This document shows positions 33,869-42,976 of a DNA stretch of 64,000 nucleotides, piece by piece. The first letter of the stretch is position 1. Every line of letters begins with the position of its first letter. Location of the stretch: NCBI GenBank assembly GCA_021604825.1, contig BQJS01000003.1:1-64000 (forward strand). Direction: 5' to 3'. Position numbers and translations under genes: made by a program. The notes under the pieces are model-generated. The model searched no databases and had not been told where the DNA came from. It saw nothing but the letters and a program-made list of their open reading frames with translations. The DNA is from Phycisphaerae bacterium. GTDB taxonomy: Bacteria; Planctomycetota; Phycisphaerae; UBA1845.

Positions 33869-33923
33869 TCCCTCACCCTATGATTGTTAGCAGACCTCGG
33901 ACATCGCGGCTTCGGAGTTTCCA

Positions 33924-34754
33924 ATGCCTCGGCAGATAACCTATCCAATCATCACCTTGACCACGGACTTCGGCCTTCACGATCATTATGTCGCTTGCAT
34001 CAAGGGTGTCATTGCTCAAATTGCACCGGATGCAAAAATCGTCGACGTGACCCATGAGATCGAACCGCAGAATATCCTGGGGGCTGCATACGCCCTGTCT
34101 CACGCCATGCCATGGTTTCCACCCGAAACAATTCATTTGGTGGTGGTCGATCCCGGCGTCGGTACGTCGCGCGGTATCATCGCAGCCCGCTATGGTCAAC
34201 ATACGGTGATCGCGCCGGACAATGGCATTATCAGCTTCGTTCATCAAACCTACAAAATCGAAGAAGCCCGAATCGTCAACAATCCCCAAATCGCGCTGAA
34301 CCAAATTTCACACACGTTCCACGGTCGTGATATCATGGCCCCCGCCGCATCGCACTTGGCCAAGGGCGGGCAATTCTCCGATCTGGGACCGCCGACCAAT
34401 CATGTTGAAGTCCTTCAAGACGTTCGACCGAATTCAAAACCCGACAACCGCCTCGAAGGGCAGGTCATTCACATCGATCGCTTTGGAAACTTGCTCAGCA
34501 ACATAGGCGAGCGCGACTTGGCCAAGATCTCCGATGATCGAGCGGAGTTGCTCGTTTCGATCGGTTCGCCCGATTCCCAAACGAAACCGATTGGCACGCT
34601 GCAAAACACTTACGGCGACGCCTCACCCGGTGATTTGGTCAGCCTCCTGAGCAGCGGTGGATTCGTCGAAATCGCCGTTCATCTGGGAAATGCCCAAAAT
34701 ATGCTCAATGCCAAAATTGGCACACCCGTGATCATCGAACGAAAACGCAATTGA
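33924..34754 (+). CDS. SAM hydrolase / SAM hydroxide adenosyltransferase family (DUF62)
   Basis: The 276-residue protein has the N-terminal signature of the SAM-dependent chlorinase/fluorinase superfamily: ITLTTDFGLHDHYV and GVIAQIAPDAKIVDVTHEI, then HLVVVDPGVGTSRGIIAARYGQHTVIAPDNG, and in the C-terminal beta-barrel HIDRFGNLLSNI. Members without the halogenase insert hydrolyse SAM to adenosine and methionine using an Asp-Arg-His set. The DPGVGT...R...GQ pattern and lack of an obvious insertion loop favour the hydrolase, not a halogenase. Adjacent SAM-using Pcm is on the other strand; a shared role is not implied. Confidence 0.9.
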   Translation: MPRQITYPIITLTTDFGLHDHYVACIKGVIAQIAPDAKIVDVTHEIEPQNILGAAYALSHAMPWFPPETIHLVVVDPGVGTSRGIIAARYGQHTVIAPDNGIISFVHQTYKIEEARIVNNPQIALNQISHTFHGRDIMAPAASHLAKGGQFSDLGPPTNHVEVLQDVRPNSKPDNRLEGQVIHIDRFGNLLSNIGERDLAKISDDRAELLVSIGSPDSQTKPIGTLQNTYGDASPGDLVSLLSSGGFVEIAVHLGNAQNMLNAKIGTPVIIERKRN

Positions 34755-34820
34755 CGCTATGATTGCGTGCGGCCAATAGGCACACCGTAAACTCCAGAGA
34801 TTCGATAAGGAAAACGAGCC

Positions 34821-36101
34821 ATGTCAATACACACACGATTCTTGCGCAGCGCGAGCCTAGCTATCCTGTTCGCAATCGGTGCTGCCCCGCTTCTCGCTGA
34901 AACGCCAAGCAGACAGTCACACGGCGCTGATGCCGAACGCAAGCCGATCGTCGTATCCGATGAGGCTCGCCGAATTCACGACGCTGGCATTCTCATCGAC
35001 GGTCACAACGACTTGCCTTGGCAACTCCGCAAGCGATCTCGCAACAAGACGGGCCCCGTCGACATGCGGGTCCATCAGGAATCGTTGCAAACCGACATTC
35101 CCCGCCTCAAGAAGGGCGGACTCGATGCACAGTTCTGGGTTGTCTATATCCCTGCCGACACACCGCAAGACGGAACCGCGATGCGTGAAGCCATCGAGCA
35201 GTTTGAAGTCATCGAGAAGATGATCAAAGACTACCCCGACGTGTTCGAACGAGCGCTCTCAGCCGCCGACATCGTCCGGATTCATGGCCAAGGCAAGATC
35301 GCTTCAATGATCGGCGTTGAAGGCGGACACATGATCGAGAATTCGCTGGAAATCCTCAGCCTCTTCTACGATCGAGGCGCTCGTTACATGGGCCTGACCC
35401 ATTCAGACTCACTCGACTGGGCTGATTCGGCGACTGACGACCCGAAGAGTCATGGCCTCTCGAAGTTCGGCAAATCCGTTGTTCTGGAAATGAATCGCCT
35501 GGGAATGCTGGTGGATCTCGCCCACGTCTCCCACGAAACCATGCGCGACGCGCTCAAGACAACCAAAGCCCCGCTGATCTTCTCGCATTCATCGGCCTAT
35601 GCCATCGCCCCGCACATGCGCAACGTACCCGACGACGTCTTGAAAATGGTCAAAGCGAACAATGGCGTCGTCATGGTGAATTTTTATTCGGGGTACGTGG
35701 ATCCCGAAGGCGCCAGAATCGTCTCGAAGATGTTCGAGATTGAACGCGACTTGAAAGCCAAGCACCCTGACAAGAAGGAGTATCGCGCCGCCTGGAACAA
35801 ATGGAAAGCCGAACATCCGATTCCAGACGGCACCGTGCATACCCTCGTGGATCACATCGACCACATCGTAAAGGTAGCCGGTATCAATCACGTGGGCATC
35901 GGCTCAGATTACGATGGCGTGGGGCAATTGCCGAAGCAACTGGAGGACGTGTCCTGCTTCCCCAACATCACGCAGGAACTCTTGAACCGCGGCTACAAAG
36001 AATCCGACATCCACAAGATCATGGGCGGCAATCTGCTCCGCGTGTTCCGCGAAGTCGAGTTGACCGCCGCCAAACTCCAATCGACGAAACCAAAAGGATA
36101 G
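34821..36101 (+). CDS. Membrane dipeptidase-like protein (peptidase M19)
   Basis: The 426-residue protein has a signal peptide (residues 1-26, ending PLLAE) and an M19 renal-dipeptidase domain. Zinc ligands are visible: H62 and D64 in DGHNDLPW, the bridging E167 in GVEGGHMIE, H235 in LAHVSHETM and H256 in FSHSSA. Later motifs HVGIGSDYDGVG and IMGGNLLRV also match the family. M19 enzymes cleave dipeptides, including some with D-residues, at the membrane or in the periplasm. AAGGAAAACGAGCC upstream supplies a ribosome site. It converges on putA. Confidence 0.94.
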   Translation: MSIHTRFLRSASLAILFAIGAAPLLAETPSRQSHGADAERKPIVVSDEARRIHDAGILIDGHNDLPWQLRKRSRNKTGPVDMRVHQESLQTDIPRLKKGGLDAQFWVVYIPADTPQDGTAMREAIEQFEVIEKMIKDYPDVFERALSAADIVRIHGQGKIASMIGVEGGHMIENSLEILSLFYDRGARYMGLTHSDSLDWADSATDDPKSHGLSKFGKSVVLEMNRLGMLVDLAHVSHETMRDALKTTKAPLIFSHSSAYAIAPHMRNVPDDVLKMVKANNGVVMVNFYSGYVDPEGARIVSKMFEIERDLKAKHPDKKEYRAAWNKWKAEHPIPDGTVHTLVDHIDHIVKVAGINHVGIGSDYDGVGQLPKQLEDVSCFPNITQELLNRGYKESDIHKIMGGNLLRVFREVELTAAKLQSTKPKG

Positions 36102-36102
36102 G

Positions 36103-36117
36103 AGCCCGCGCCGGGCT
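36103..36117. terminator. Hairpin between convergent dipeptidase and putA genes
   Basis: AGCCCG-CGC-CGGGCT forms a perfect 6-bp GC-rich stem with a 3-base loop. It sits exactly between the two facing stop codons, overlapping the putA stop by two bases, so it could serve both transcripts. Neither side has a long T-tract. Confidence 0.5.
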
Positions 36118-39100
36118 ATTCCGCAGATTCTCTCGACTTGGTCAGGCCTTGGCGCAACGTGTTCTCGCTGATCGTTCGCGGGCGACAGTATTGGAGCAGA
36201 TAGTCAAGGCTACCCAGTCGCGCTCCGTCACCCGAAAGCTGTCGACCACCGTATGGCTGCACGTCAACCTGCGACCCGGTAATCTTGCGGTTGATATAGA
36301 GATTGCCCACGCGGAATCGTTCACGTGCTTCGGCGATGTGTGCGGGGCTGCGAGAATAGATTCCTCCGGTCAGCGCGTACGGACTGCCGTTGGCCAGTTC
36401 GATGGCGTGCTCAAAATCGTCGGCCTTCATGATCGCAAGGACGGGACCAAACACTTCGTCTTGTGCCAGTTCCGATTCAGGATCGACATCCTTGAAGATC
36501 ACCGGTGCCACGTAGAATCCGCTGACCGGGACGCGACTCGCATCCGTTTCAAACAACACGGGATACGATTCCTTTTGCCGGACAATCAGTTCGCGAAGTC
36601 GTTCTTGAGTTTGCCCATCGATGACCGGACCGATCGAATGGCCCACGTCGGCAGGGTCGCCAACTTCCAACTGTTCTGCCGCTCCGGCCAGTTTTCTACA
36701 GAATTCATCGTACACGTCAGCCAACACAATCACCCGCGAACACGCCGTACATTTCTGCCCACCAAACGCGAACGCACTTTCAAGCACGCCCATCACGGCT
36801 TCGTCTACGTCTACATCGTGATCGACAATGATCGCGTTTTGACCACCGGCATCAATGATCGTTCGCTTAAAATGCCCTTGCCTCGGTCGCACACGGGCAG
36901 CCGCTTCCGCAACTTTCACCGCATTCGGACTCGAACCGCAGAACGCCACGAGGTGAACATCCGGATGCTCCACCAATGCTTGCCCTACACTCGACCCGGC
37001 GGCTGGCACGTAGTTGACCACCCCATCGGGCAACCGCGCATCAGCCAGAAGTTCCATCAGCATCGCCGCGACGATCGGTGCTTTCGACGAAGGCTTCACA
37101 ATCGACGCATTACCCATCGCCACCGATGCAGAAACCATTGCCGACAACATCGCCAGCGGGAAGTCCCATGGCCCGATTAAGAGGCACACACCGCACGGTT
37201 CATATACCAAGACATTCTCTTCGCCCGGCACATCACGCCGACGCGGACGTTGGCCGAGTCGCTCCAACAGTGCCGCGTGATAGTTGAAATAATCGATCGC
37301 TTCGACGACCTCGCCGTCGGCTTGGATTGGATTCTTGCCAATTTCGCGGACGAGTTGGGCGATGAATTCAAAGCGCCGTTCTTCCAACGACTTCGCAACC
37401 CGCCGCAAGATGTCGGCACGAACGTCAAAGGGCTGACTACGCCAGCTTGGAAGTGCCTTGCTCGCCGCCGCCACCACTTGATCGGCATGAGCCAACTCCG
37501 CCGTCGCCACCCGCGCGACAACTTGGTCTGGATTGGCGGGATCGTGCGAGGTCAGCCACGCCTCCGAACGGATCTCCTCACCACCGATCTTCAGCAGTCG
37601 ATCCTTGCCAGACTTCGATCGCAAGGCGCCGATCAGTGTGCCGATTCTTTCCCGATTCTCGGAATTGGAAAAACCAATCGCGGTGGTATTCTTAAAATCT
37701 AAACCCACGGAAGAAGCAATCATTGAACAGTCCTCAAATGGATCTTCGTAATGTCTCGAAGGAAGCGTTTCGTCAGTCGGCTCATCATCTTCCAATGCCG
37801 CCGATTCCGGCAAGCTTAGCAGGGCGTCATAGGCACTGCGATCGCCGAACCGATTCTTCAAAAACGAATCGTTGGAAGTGTTTTCCAGCAACCGGCGAAT
37901 GAGGTAGGCCATCCCCTTGATGAGTTCGCCGTACGGGCAATACACCCGCAGGCATCGGCCCATCTCCTGGATCGCAGCTTTGAGCGGTTCACCCATCCCA
38001 GCCAGCATCTGTAATTCGTAATCTCGCGGTGAGAGGTCAAGCGACTCGGCGACGGCCATCACATGGGCGAGCGAGCGCACGTTGTGACTGGCGAACGCCG
38101 GACGTATGAGGTCCGCATGTTGCAGCATGATCGCGGTCAATTCTTCATAGCACGCGTCGGACTGCCATTTTTGGATCCACACGGGAATCGACGCGTGATT
38201 GCGAATCGCTTGCGTGGTCTCGGTGTCCCAATAAGCACCTTTGACCAATCGAATCCCGATTCCGGTTCCGCGTTGTTCCACCCAGTCGAGTAGGCCCAGC
38301 AAATCGTCGCGGGCATCTCGAAGATACGCCTGCACGACAATCCCCGCGTCGGGCCAATCTCGAAACTCGGGCTCCGTCAGAAGCTTCTTGAAAATCCAAA
38401 GCGTCATGTCGCGATAACGAAACGCTTCCATATCCACATTGACGAACACATCCAACTCGCGGGCCCGCAATAGCAGTGGCGACAGGCGCCGGCGAATGAC
38501 ATCATAGGCACGCTCGGGGTCAACCGGATCAAACACCGGATCAAGCGCCGTCAGTTTGACCGAGATGTTCGCACGCGGCATCGGTCCAGTTGAAGTCGCG
38601 TCCAGCAACGGGATGCGTTGCCACTCTTGCGATGCCCGACCCAACGCTTCAATCAATTCCATATAGGTGTTGGCCGCCGCGTCGGCTTGCTGTTCGCCGA
38701 TGGTCGCCTCACCCAGCACATCCAGCGTAAATGTCATCCCTCTTCGCCGAAGTGCTTGGGCATACGCGATCGCCTCGGTCGTGTTGGTGCCCGTCATAAA
38801 ACCACGGGCCATCATGAAGGAGCCTTTGCGAATGTTCGCTCCCAAAACGCGACCCCACGCCGAATCGGGACGCCTAAACGCGATCGCCATTTGAAATGGC
38901 AGCGGCAAATCCATATCCCCTTGCTGGAGATACTGCTTGAAGTGATCGGCAATGTCGGCATCGTCGCGCATGTAAGGCAGCGCCTCGATGAATCGAAACA
39001 ATTGCGTTTGCAATTGCGGATGCTCCGAAAAATACTCGAGCATCTTGCGGTCCCACCACGCTCGATTCCACACGTGCGGCTCGTTCGCATGGGCCCGCTC

Positions 39101-39211
39101 AAACAGTTCGTACCCGAGCGCGCGACATCGCCCTTGAATATCGAACCCTTTCTGAAACATTGGACTGCTTTTGATTTGAACGTCTGCCGGCTGAATCGCG
39201 GTTTGAATCAT
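36116..39211 (-). CDS. putA: Bifunctional proline dehydrogenase / L-glutamate gamma-semialdehyde dehydrogenase
   Basis: The 1031-residue protein joins a FAD-dependent proline dehydrogenase (about 130-445; VNVDMEAFRYRD, VQAYLRDA, GIRLVKGAYWDTE, YCPYGELIKGMAYLIRRLLEN) to an NAD-dependent P5C dehydrogenase (about 540-1005; PWDFPLAM, VKPSSKAP, catalytic C821 in GGQKCTACSR). Together they oxidise proline to glutamate. There is no N-terminal DNA-binding domain, so it is not the trifunctional PutA repressor. The segment equal to the ALDH signature E-x-G-G reads IDAGGQN, with D787 at the place of the usual Glu. The gene starts 12 bases after addA and may be read through from it. Confidence 0.94.
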   Translation of the reverse strand: MIQTAIQPADVQIKSSPMFQKGFDIQGRCRALGYELFERAHANEPHVWNRAWWDRKMLEYFSEHPQLQTQLFRFIEALPYMRDDADIADHFKQYLQQGDMDLPLPFQMAIAFRRPDSAWGRVLGANIRKGSFMMARGFMTGTNTTEAIAYAQALRRRGMTFTLDVLGEATIGEQQADAAANTYMELIEALGRASQEWQRIPLLDATSTGPMPRANISVKLTALDPVFDPVDPERAYDVIRRRLSPLLLRARELDVFVNVDMEAFRYRDMTLWIFKKLLTEPEFRDWPDAGIVVQAYLRDARDDLLGLLDWVEQRGTGIGIRLVKGAYWDTETTQAIRNHASIPVWIQKWQSDACYEELTAIMLQHADLIRPAFASHNVRSLAHVMAVAESLDLSPRDYELQMLAGMGEPLKAAIQEMGRCLRVYCPYGELIKGMAYLIRRLLENTSNDSFLKNRFGDRSAYDALLSLPESAALEDDEPTDETLPSRHYEDPFEDCSMIASSVGLDFKNTTAIGFSNSENRERIGTLIGALRSKSGKDRLLKIGGEEIRSEAWLTSHDPANPDQVVARVATAELAHADQVVAAASKALPSWRSQPFDVRADILRRVAKSLEERRFEFIAQLVREIGKNPIQADGEVVEAIDYFNYHAALLERLGQRPRRRDVPGEENVLVYEPCGVCLLIGPWDFPLAMLSAMVSASVAMGNASIVKPSSKAPIVAAMLMELLADARLPDGVVNYVPAAGSSVGQALVEHPDVHLVAFCGSSPNAVKVAEAAARVRPRQGHFKRTIIDAGGQNAIIVDHDVDVDEAVMGVLESAFAFGGQKCTACSRVIVLADVYDEFCRKLAGAAEQLEVGDPADVGHSIGPVIDGQTQERLRELIVRQKESYPVLFETDASRVPVSGFYVAPVIFKDVDPESELAQDEVFGPVLAIMKADDFEHAIELANGSPYALTGGIYSRSPAHIAEARERFRVGNLYINRKITGSQVDVQPYGGRQLSGDGARLGSLDYLLQYCRPRTISENTLRQGLTKSRESAE

Positions 39212-39223
39212 TTGATCACGCTT

Positions 39224-42200
39224 CTAGGTGTCCAGCACCCCGTCGATTTGATCGCTTGAAACGGTCACAATTTCCCTGGGATAGAGAAACGCCAGGTGGG
39301 CTGATCGCACGGGTCGCTGATACACCGATGATGCCGCCGACGCATACAATGCAAGTTGCCTCAGGTACGACTCCGCCCTATTGCCAACGTCTGCCTTCCC
39401 GACTCGATCGGTCTTGTAGTCGACGATCTCCAGAGCATCCCCATGTTTGAGAATTCCGTCAACCACCCCACGCACCAATATTCGATCGTCTGCCTCGCCG
39501 TGGACCAATCGGTCGAAGCGCTCGAGCGGCTCCGAGGCGAGGTACATCCATTCGCGATCGAAGGTGTCAGCCCCACTTCGGATGCGCTCGCCCAGCGGCG
39601 TGCCGAAAAACCATTTGATTTGGTCGATGTCGATGTGTTCGAGTTGATCGGTATCGAGAAGATGCTCCGCGACCATCCGCTCCATCTCGGCTTGAATCTG
39701 CTCGCTCGACGAGGTATGCCCCAAGTTGATGAATTGAAGGGCTGCGTGCATCGCCGTTCCGCGAGCCATCGCTTCCGCTTGTGAATTCTTGGGATCCACT
39801 CGGCGAAAAGTACTCGAACTGGGCTTCGGGCGGACAACCACATCGTCATCTTCACCGACCACTGCTGCAAAGCTCTGGTGTTTTTCACTCGCTGAACGGA
39901 CCGCACCGATCGAACACGCCGCGATATGCGGATAAGCAAAATCCAGCCGGCCCATCACCCACTCAGCCTGCGTCGGCACCTGGTTGATAGGCTCGGCGTC
40001 GGGCAACGCCTCAAGACGTGCGACCCGGCTCCATAGATCGACCAACCCAGAATCATCTTTGTTGGCGATCCGCATGCCAGCAATAGCCGACTCATCGTAC
40101 GTCGAGACCTCAAACAGCGCAATACCGTGAACTTGGCCCGCCCCCCAGCGAACGCGTCCCTCGACTTCTGAAGCAAGGGCTGCGAGTACCCAATTGAGCG
40201 GCGTCCTGGCGCTTAGAATCGTAATAGGATCGAGCACCCGTGATGGAGTCGTCCTCTTGGTACTTTCGAGTTTGATCGCGTCGAGCTTTTCAGTCCCCAC
40301 CATGATCAGCTTCTGCTTGGCCCGCGTCGTGGCGACGTACCAAACCCGCAATTCCTCGGCCAGCGTCGCCTCCTCCGCCGCCATCGCACACCGCCGATGA
40401 AGTGCCGTCGGATACTCAACCAACCGGTCCCGCTCGACCCGCTTGAGCCCGATGCCCATTTCGCGCTCAAACAACATCCGCCCCGTCGAATCGCCAAGGT
40501 TGAACCGTCGCCCCAATTCCATGACGATCACCACCGGATACTCAAGCCCTTTGGCGTGATGGATCGTCGAAATCGTGACGGTGTCATCGGATTCATTTCG
40601 CCCCGATGCTCCTTTCAATTCCTCACCTCGGACTTGGAGCGACTCGATGTATTGCAAGAATCGCCGAAGGCCCTGCCGCCGGAAATCGCCGAACTTGCGG
40701 GCGCGATCGTGAAGACTCAGTAAATTCTCGCGTCGCTGGGCACCATCCTTCAAACCGCACACGTACGAAAGGTACCCGGTCTCGCGATAGATCGACCAAA
40801 GCACGTCGGCCAACGGACGTTCGCGCATTTGTCTGCGGTACTCGCGAATCATCGATAACGTGCCCGACAATTTGGCGCGGAGATTCGCGTCACCGCCATT
40901 TGATTCGTACCGCAAGACGGCTTCATGAAAATCGCCGCTGCGATCGATTGCCCGAATGCTGACCAGTTCATTTTCGCTGTATCGCGCGCCCAAAATGCCA
41001 CAGCGCAGCACGGTTGCCAGCGGAATGTCCTGACGCAGGTTGTCGATCACCGAGAGCAGCGCAAGTGATTCGCGAATTTCCAAACGTCCAAAGGCGTCGG
41101 CTGACTGCTGCGCCCAACTTGGAATTCCCATTTGCTTTAGGACCGAAGCAACGTGCCGCGCGCTCTGATAGGCCGATCGAAGCAAGATACAGCAATCGCC
41201 AAAGCGGAGGGGTCGCTCGCGGTCGCCCTCTGGTACGCGCAAACCACCATCCATCAACGCCAGAATTCGTCCGCCCACCAACCGGGCTTCCCGTTCGATC
41301 GCTTTCCAATGGACGGGGTCATCGGGATCGACAAACTCGGATTCGGCCTCGTCGTCACTCTGCTCGGTACCAACCTTGCGCTCAAGGATGTGCAGTTCAA
41401 TCGGCTCACCGCCCGCCACGCAGCTATCCGGTGGCTTCAACCGGGCATCGTCGTCGTAATCGATACCCCCGCATGCCGACGTCATCAGTGCCCCGAACAG
41501 CAGGTTCACCCCTTCAAGAATCGTCGGTGTGCTACGGTAGTTCTGCTGCAAGTGAATCCGATCGCCCAGCGCCGGATCGTCGTCCAACGATTGCGCCCGT
41601 GCCAAAAACATGTTCGGCTCAGCCAATCGAAATCGATAAATGCTCTGTTTGACATCGCCCACCGTAAACAGATTGCCATGACCAGCGCTGGCATTCTCAT
41701 GACTGACCAACGAGAGTATCTTGGCCTGCAATGGATTGATGTCCTGAAACTCATCCACCAGCACATGTGCAAACCGACCACGAAGCTGCGACACCACCGG
41801 ATTCTCAGCTTCACCTTCAAGCGTTTCGATGAGCAGGTCGTAGGCAAGCCGCTCAAGATCCGAAAAGTCCATCATTCCGATGTCGCGTTTGGCCAGTCGG
41901 TAGCGCTCGCGGTATCGACGAACCAGTTCGACAAGCGTTTCAACGTACGGCTGAATCGCTTCAACCCCCTGCCGCAATTCATCCCCCGTGAACCGGCAAA
42001 ATCGCATCCTGAGGCGTTTCTGAAAAAGCGAACTTCGAACGAACGTATATGCCTTCAAACCCTGATCTCGTGCGGCTTTCTCCTCGGGGTCCGCATCTTT
42101 TGCTGTCGCTGGGGCACGTTTCGAGCTGAATTCAAACGCTTCGATTTCGCGTCGTACCGCATCGTATTCGCCAGCACTGCTTAACCGACCGCCCCAACTG

Positions 42201-42976
42201 TCGAGATATTCCTGGTACTCGACAACTTTCTGGCAATACGCCGCGCTCGCCGGCCAATTCGTGGGCAGCTCTTCGACAAGCTGTTGGCAATGTTCATGCT
42301 GACGCTGCAATTCACGTTTCAACGCTTCGACCGAATCGGATAGCACGCCATCAACCCGTTCGGGCGCAAAATCACCAGCATGATCGAGCCAAGCGTCCGG
42401 TTCGGGAATGCTCTCCAGGAAACCAGCCAGCTTCAATACAAACTGCTTGATCGCCGCATCCGAGCCCAACCCGTAGTCTTCGACCAATTCCCGAAAACTT
42501 TTCGTAAACGAATCATCACCTGCGTACAGTTGTTCGAACAATCCGTCGATCACATCATGACGAAGCAGCACGCCTTCGTCCTGACTCAACATCGGAGACA
42601 TGGCATCGACACCCGCCCGGTGAAACCACCGGCGCACGATCGACATACAGAACGCATGCAGCGTCGAGATCTGCGCCGTGTCCACCAGATCAACCTGGGA
42701 TTGCAATCGCTTATCATTCGGAGCGTTCGTTGCTTTGGCCCTTAGCGACTTGTGGATCCGCGACCGCATCTCCGCAGCCGCCGCATCCGTGAACGTCACC
42801 ACCAATAGCTGATCCACGTCGCATCGAAATGGGTCGGGCGCATTTGCAACGATATACGCACATCGTTCGGCAAGGACAGCCGTCTTACCAGAACCCGCGG
42901 CGGCAGACACCAGCACATCGCGATCCACCGTCTCGATCGCGCGTCGCTGCTGGGTTGTCCAATCGATCGCCGGCAT
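39224..42976 (-). CDS. addA: AddA helicase-nuclease subunit
   Basis: The 1250-residue protein is a UvrD-type (SF1A) helicase fused to a RecB-like nuclease. Visible are the Walker A AAAGSGKT (K31), motif II LVDEFQD near residue 407, LQQNYRST, the later helicase motif TISTIHHAKGLEYPVV and ARAKQKL-like motif VI region, and at the C-terminus GTAMHAALQF plus the PD-(D/E)XK core EIVDYKTD near residue 1185. With AddB it resects double-strand breaks to start homologous recombination. Its ATG shares the last A of the addB TAA stop, so translation is coupled. Length agrees with the family. Confidence 0.93.
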   Translation of the reverse strand: MPAIDWTTQQRRAIETVDRDVLVSAAAGSGKTAVLAERCAYIVANAPDPFRCDVDQLLVVTFTDAAAAEMRSRIHKSLRAKATNAPNDKRLQSQVDLVDTAQISTLHAFCMSIVRRWFHRAGVDAMSPMLSQDEGVLLRHDVIDGLFEQLYAGDDSFTKSFRELVEDYGLGSDAAIKQFVLKLAGFLESIPEPDAWLDHAGDFAPERVDGVLSDSVEALKRELQRQHEHCQQLVEELPTNWPASAAYCQKVVEYQEYLDSWGGRLSSAGEYDAVRREIEAFEFSSKRAPATAKDADPEEKAARDQGLKAYTFVRSSLFQKRLRMRFCRFTGDELRQGVEAIQPYVETLVELVRRYRERYRLAKRDIGMMDFSDLERLAYDLLIETLEGEAENPVVSQLRGRFAHVLVDEFQDINPLQAKILSLVSHENASAGHGNLFTVGDVKQSIYRFRLAEPNMFLARAQSLDDDPALGDRIHLQQNYRSTPTILEGVNLLFGALMTSACGGIDYDDDARLKPPDSCVAGGEPIELHILERKVGTEQSDDEAESEFVDPDDPVHWKAIEREARLVGGRILALMDGGLRVPEGDRERPLRFGDCCILLRSAYQSARHVASVLKQMGIPSWAQQSADAFGRLEIRESLALLSVIDNLRQDIPLATVLRCGILGARYSENELVSIRAIDRSGDFHEAVLRYESNGGDANLRAKLSGTLSMIREYRRQMRERPLADVLWSIYRETGYLSYVCGLKDGAQRRENLLSLHDRARKFGDFRRQGLRRFLQYIESLQVRGEELKGASGRNESDDTVTISTIHHAKGLEYPVVIVMELGRRFNLGDSTGRMLFEREMGIGLKRVERDRLVEYPTALHRRCAMAAEEATLAEELRVWYVATTRAKQKLIMVGTEKLDAIKLESTKRTTPSRVLDPITILSARTPLNWVLAALASEVEGRVRWGAGQVHGIALFEVSTYDESAIAGMRIANKDDSGLVDLWSRVARLEALPDAEPINQVPTQAEWVMGRLDFAYPHIAACSIGAVRSASEKHQSFAAVVGEDDDVVVRPKPSSSTFRRVDPKNSQAEAMARGTAMHAALQFINLGHTSSSEQIQAEMERMVAEHLLDTDQLEHIDIDQIKWFFGTPLGERIRSGADTFDREWMYLASEPLERFDRLVHGEADDRILVRGVVDGILKHGDALEIVDYKTDRVGKADVGNRAESYLRQLALYASAASSVYQRPVRSAHLAFLYPREIVTVSSDQIDGVLDT

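Noticed and set aside
33924..34754. Fluorinase or chlorinase in the SAM gene
   Set aside because: The halogenase-specific insertion loop is not apparent; the hydrolase type is far more common.
35801..37180. Long open frame on the plus strand opposite putA
   Set aside because: It is the antisense of a strongly conserved enzyme, has low-complexity Arg/His-rich composition and no family motif.
41153..42184. Open frame of 343 codons opposite addA
   Set aside because: Shadow of the helicase coding strand; no motif or ribosome site.
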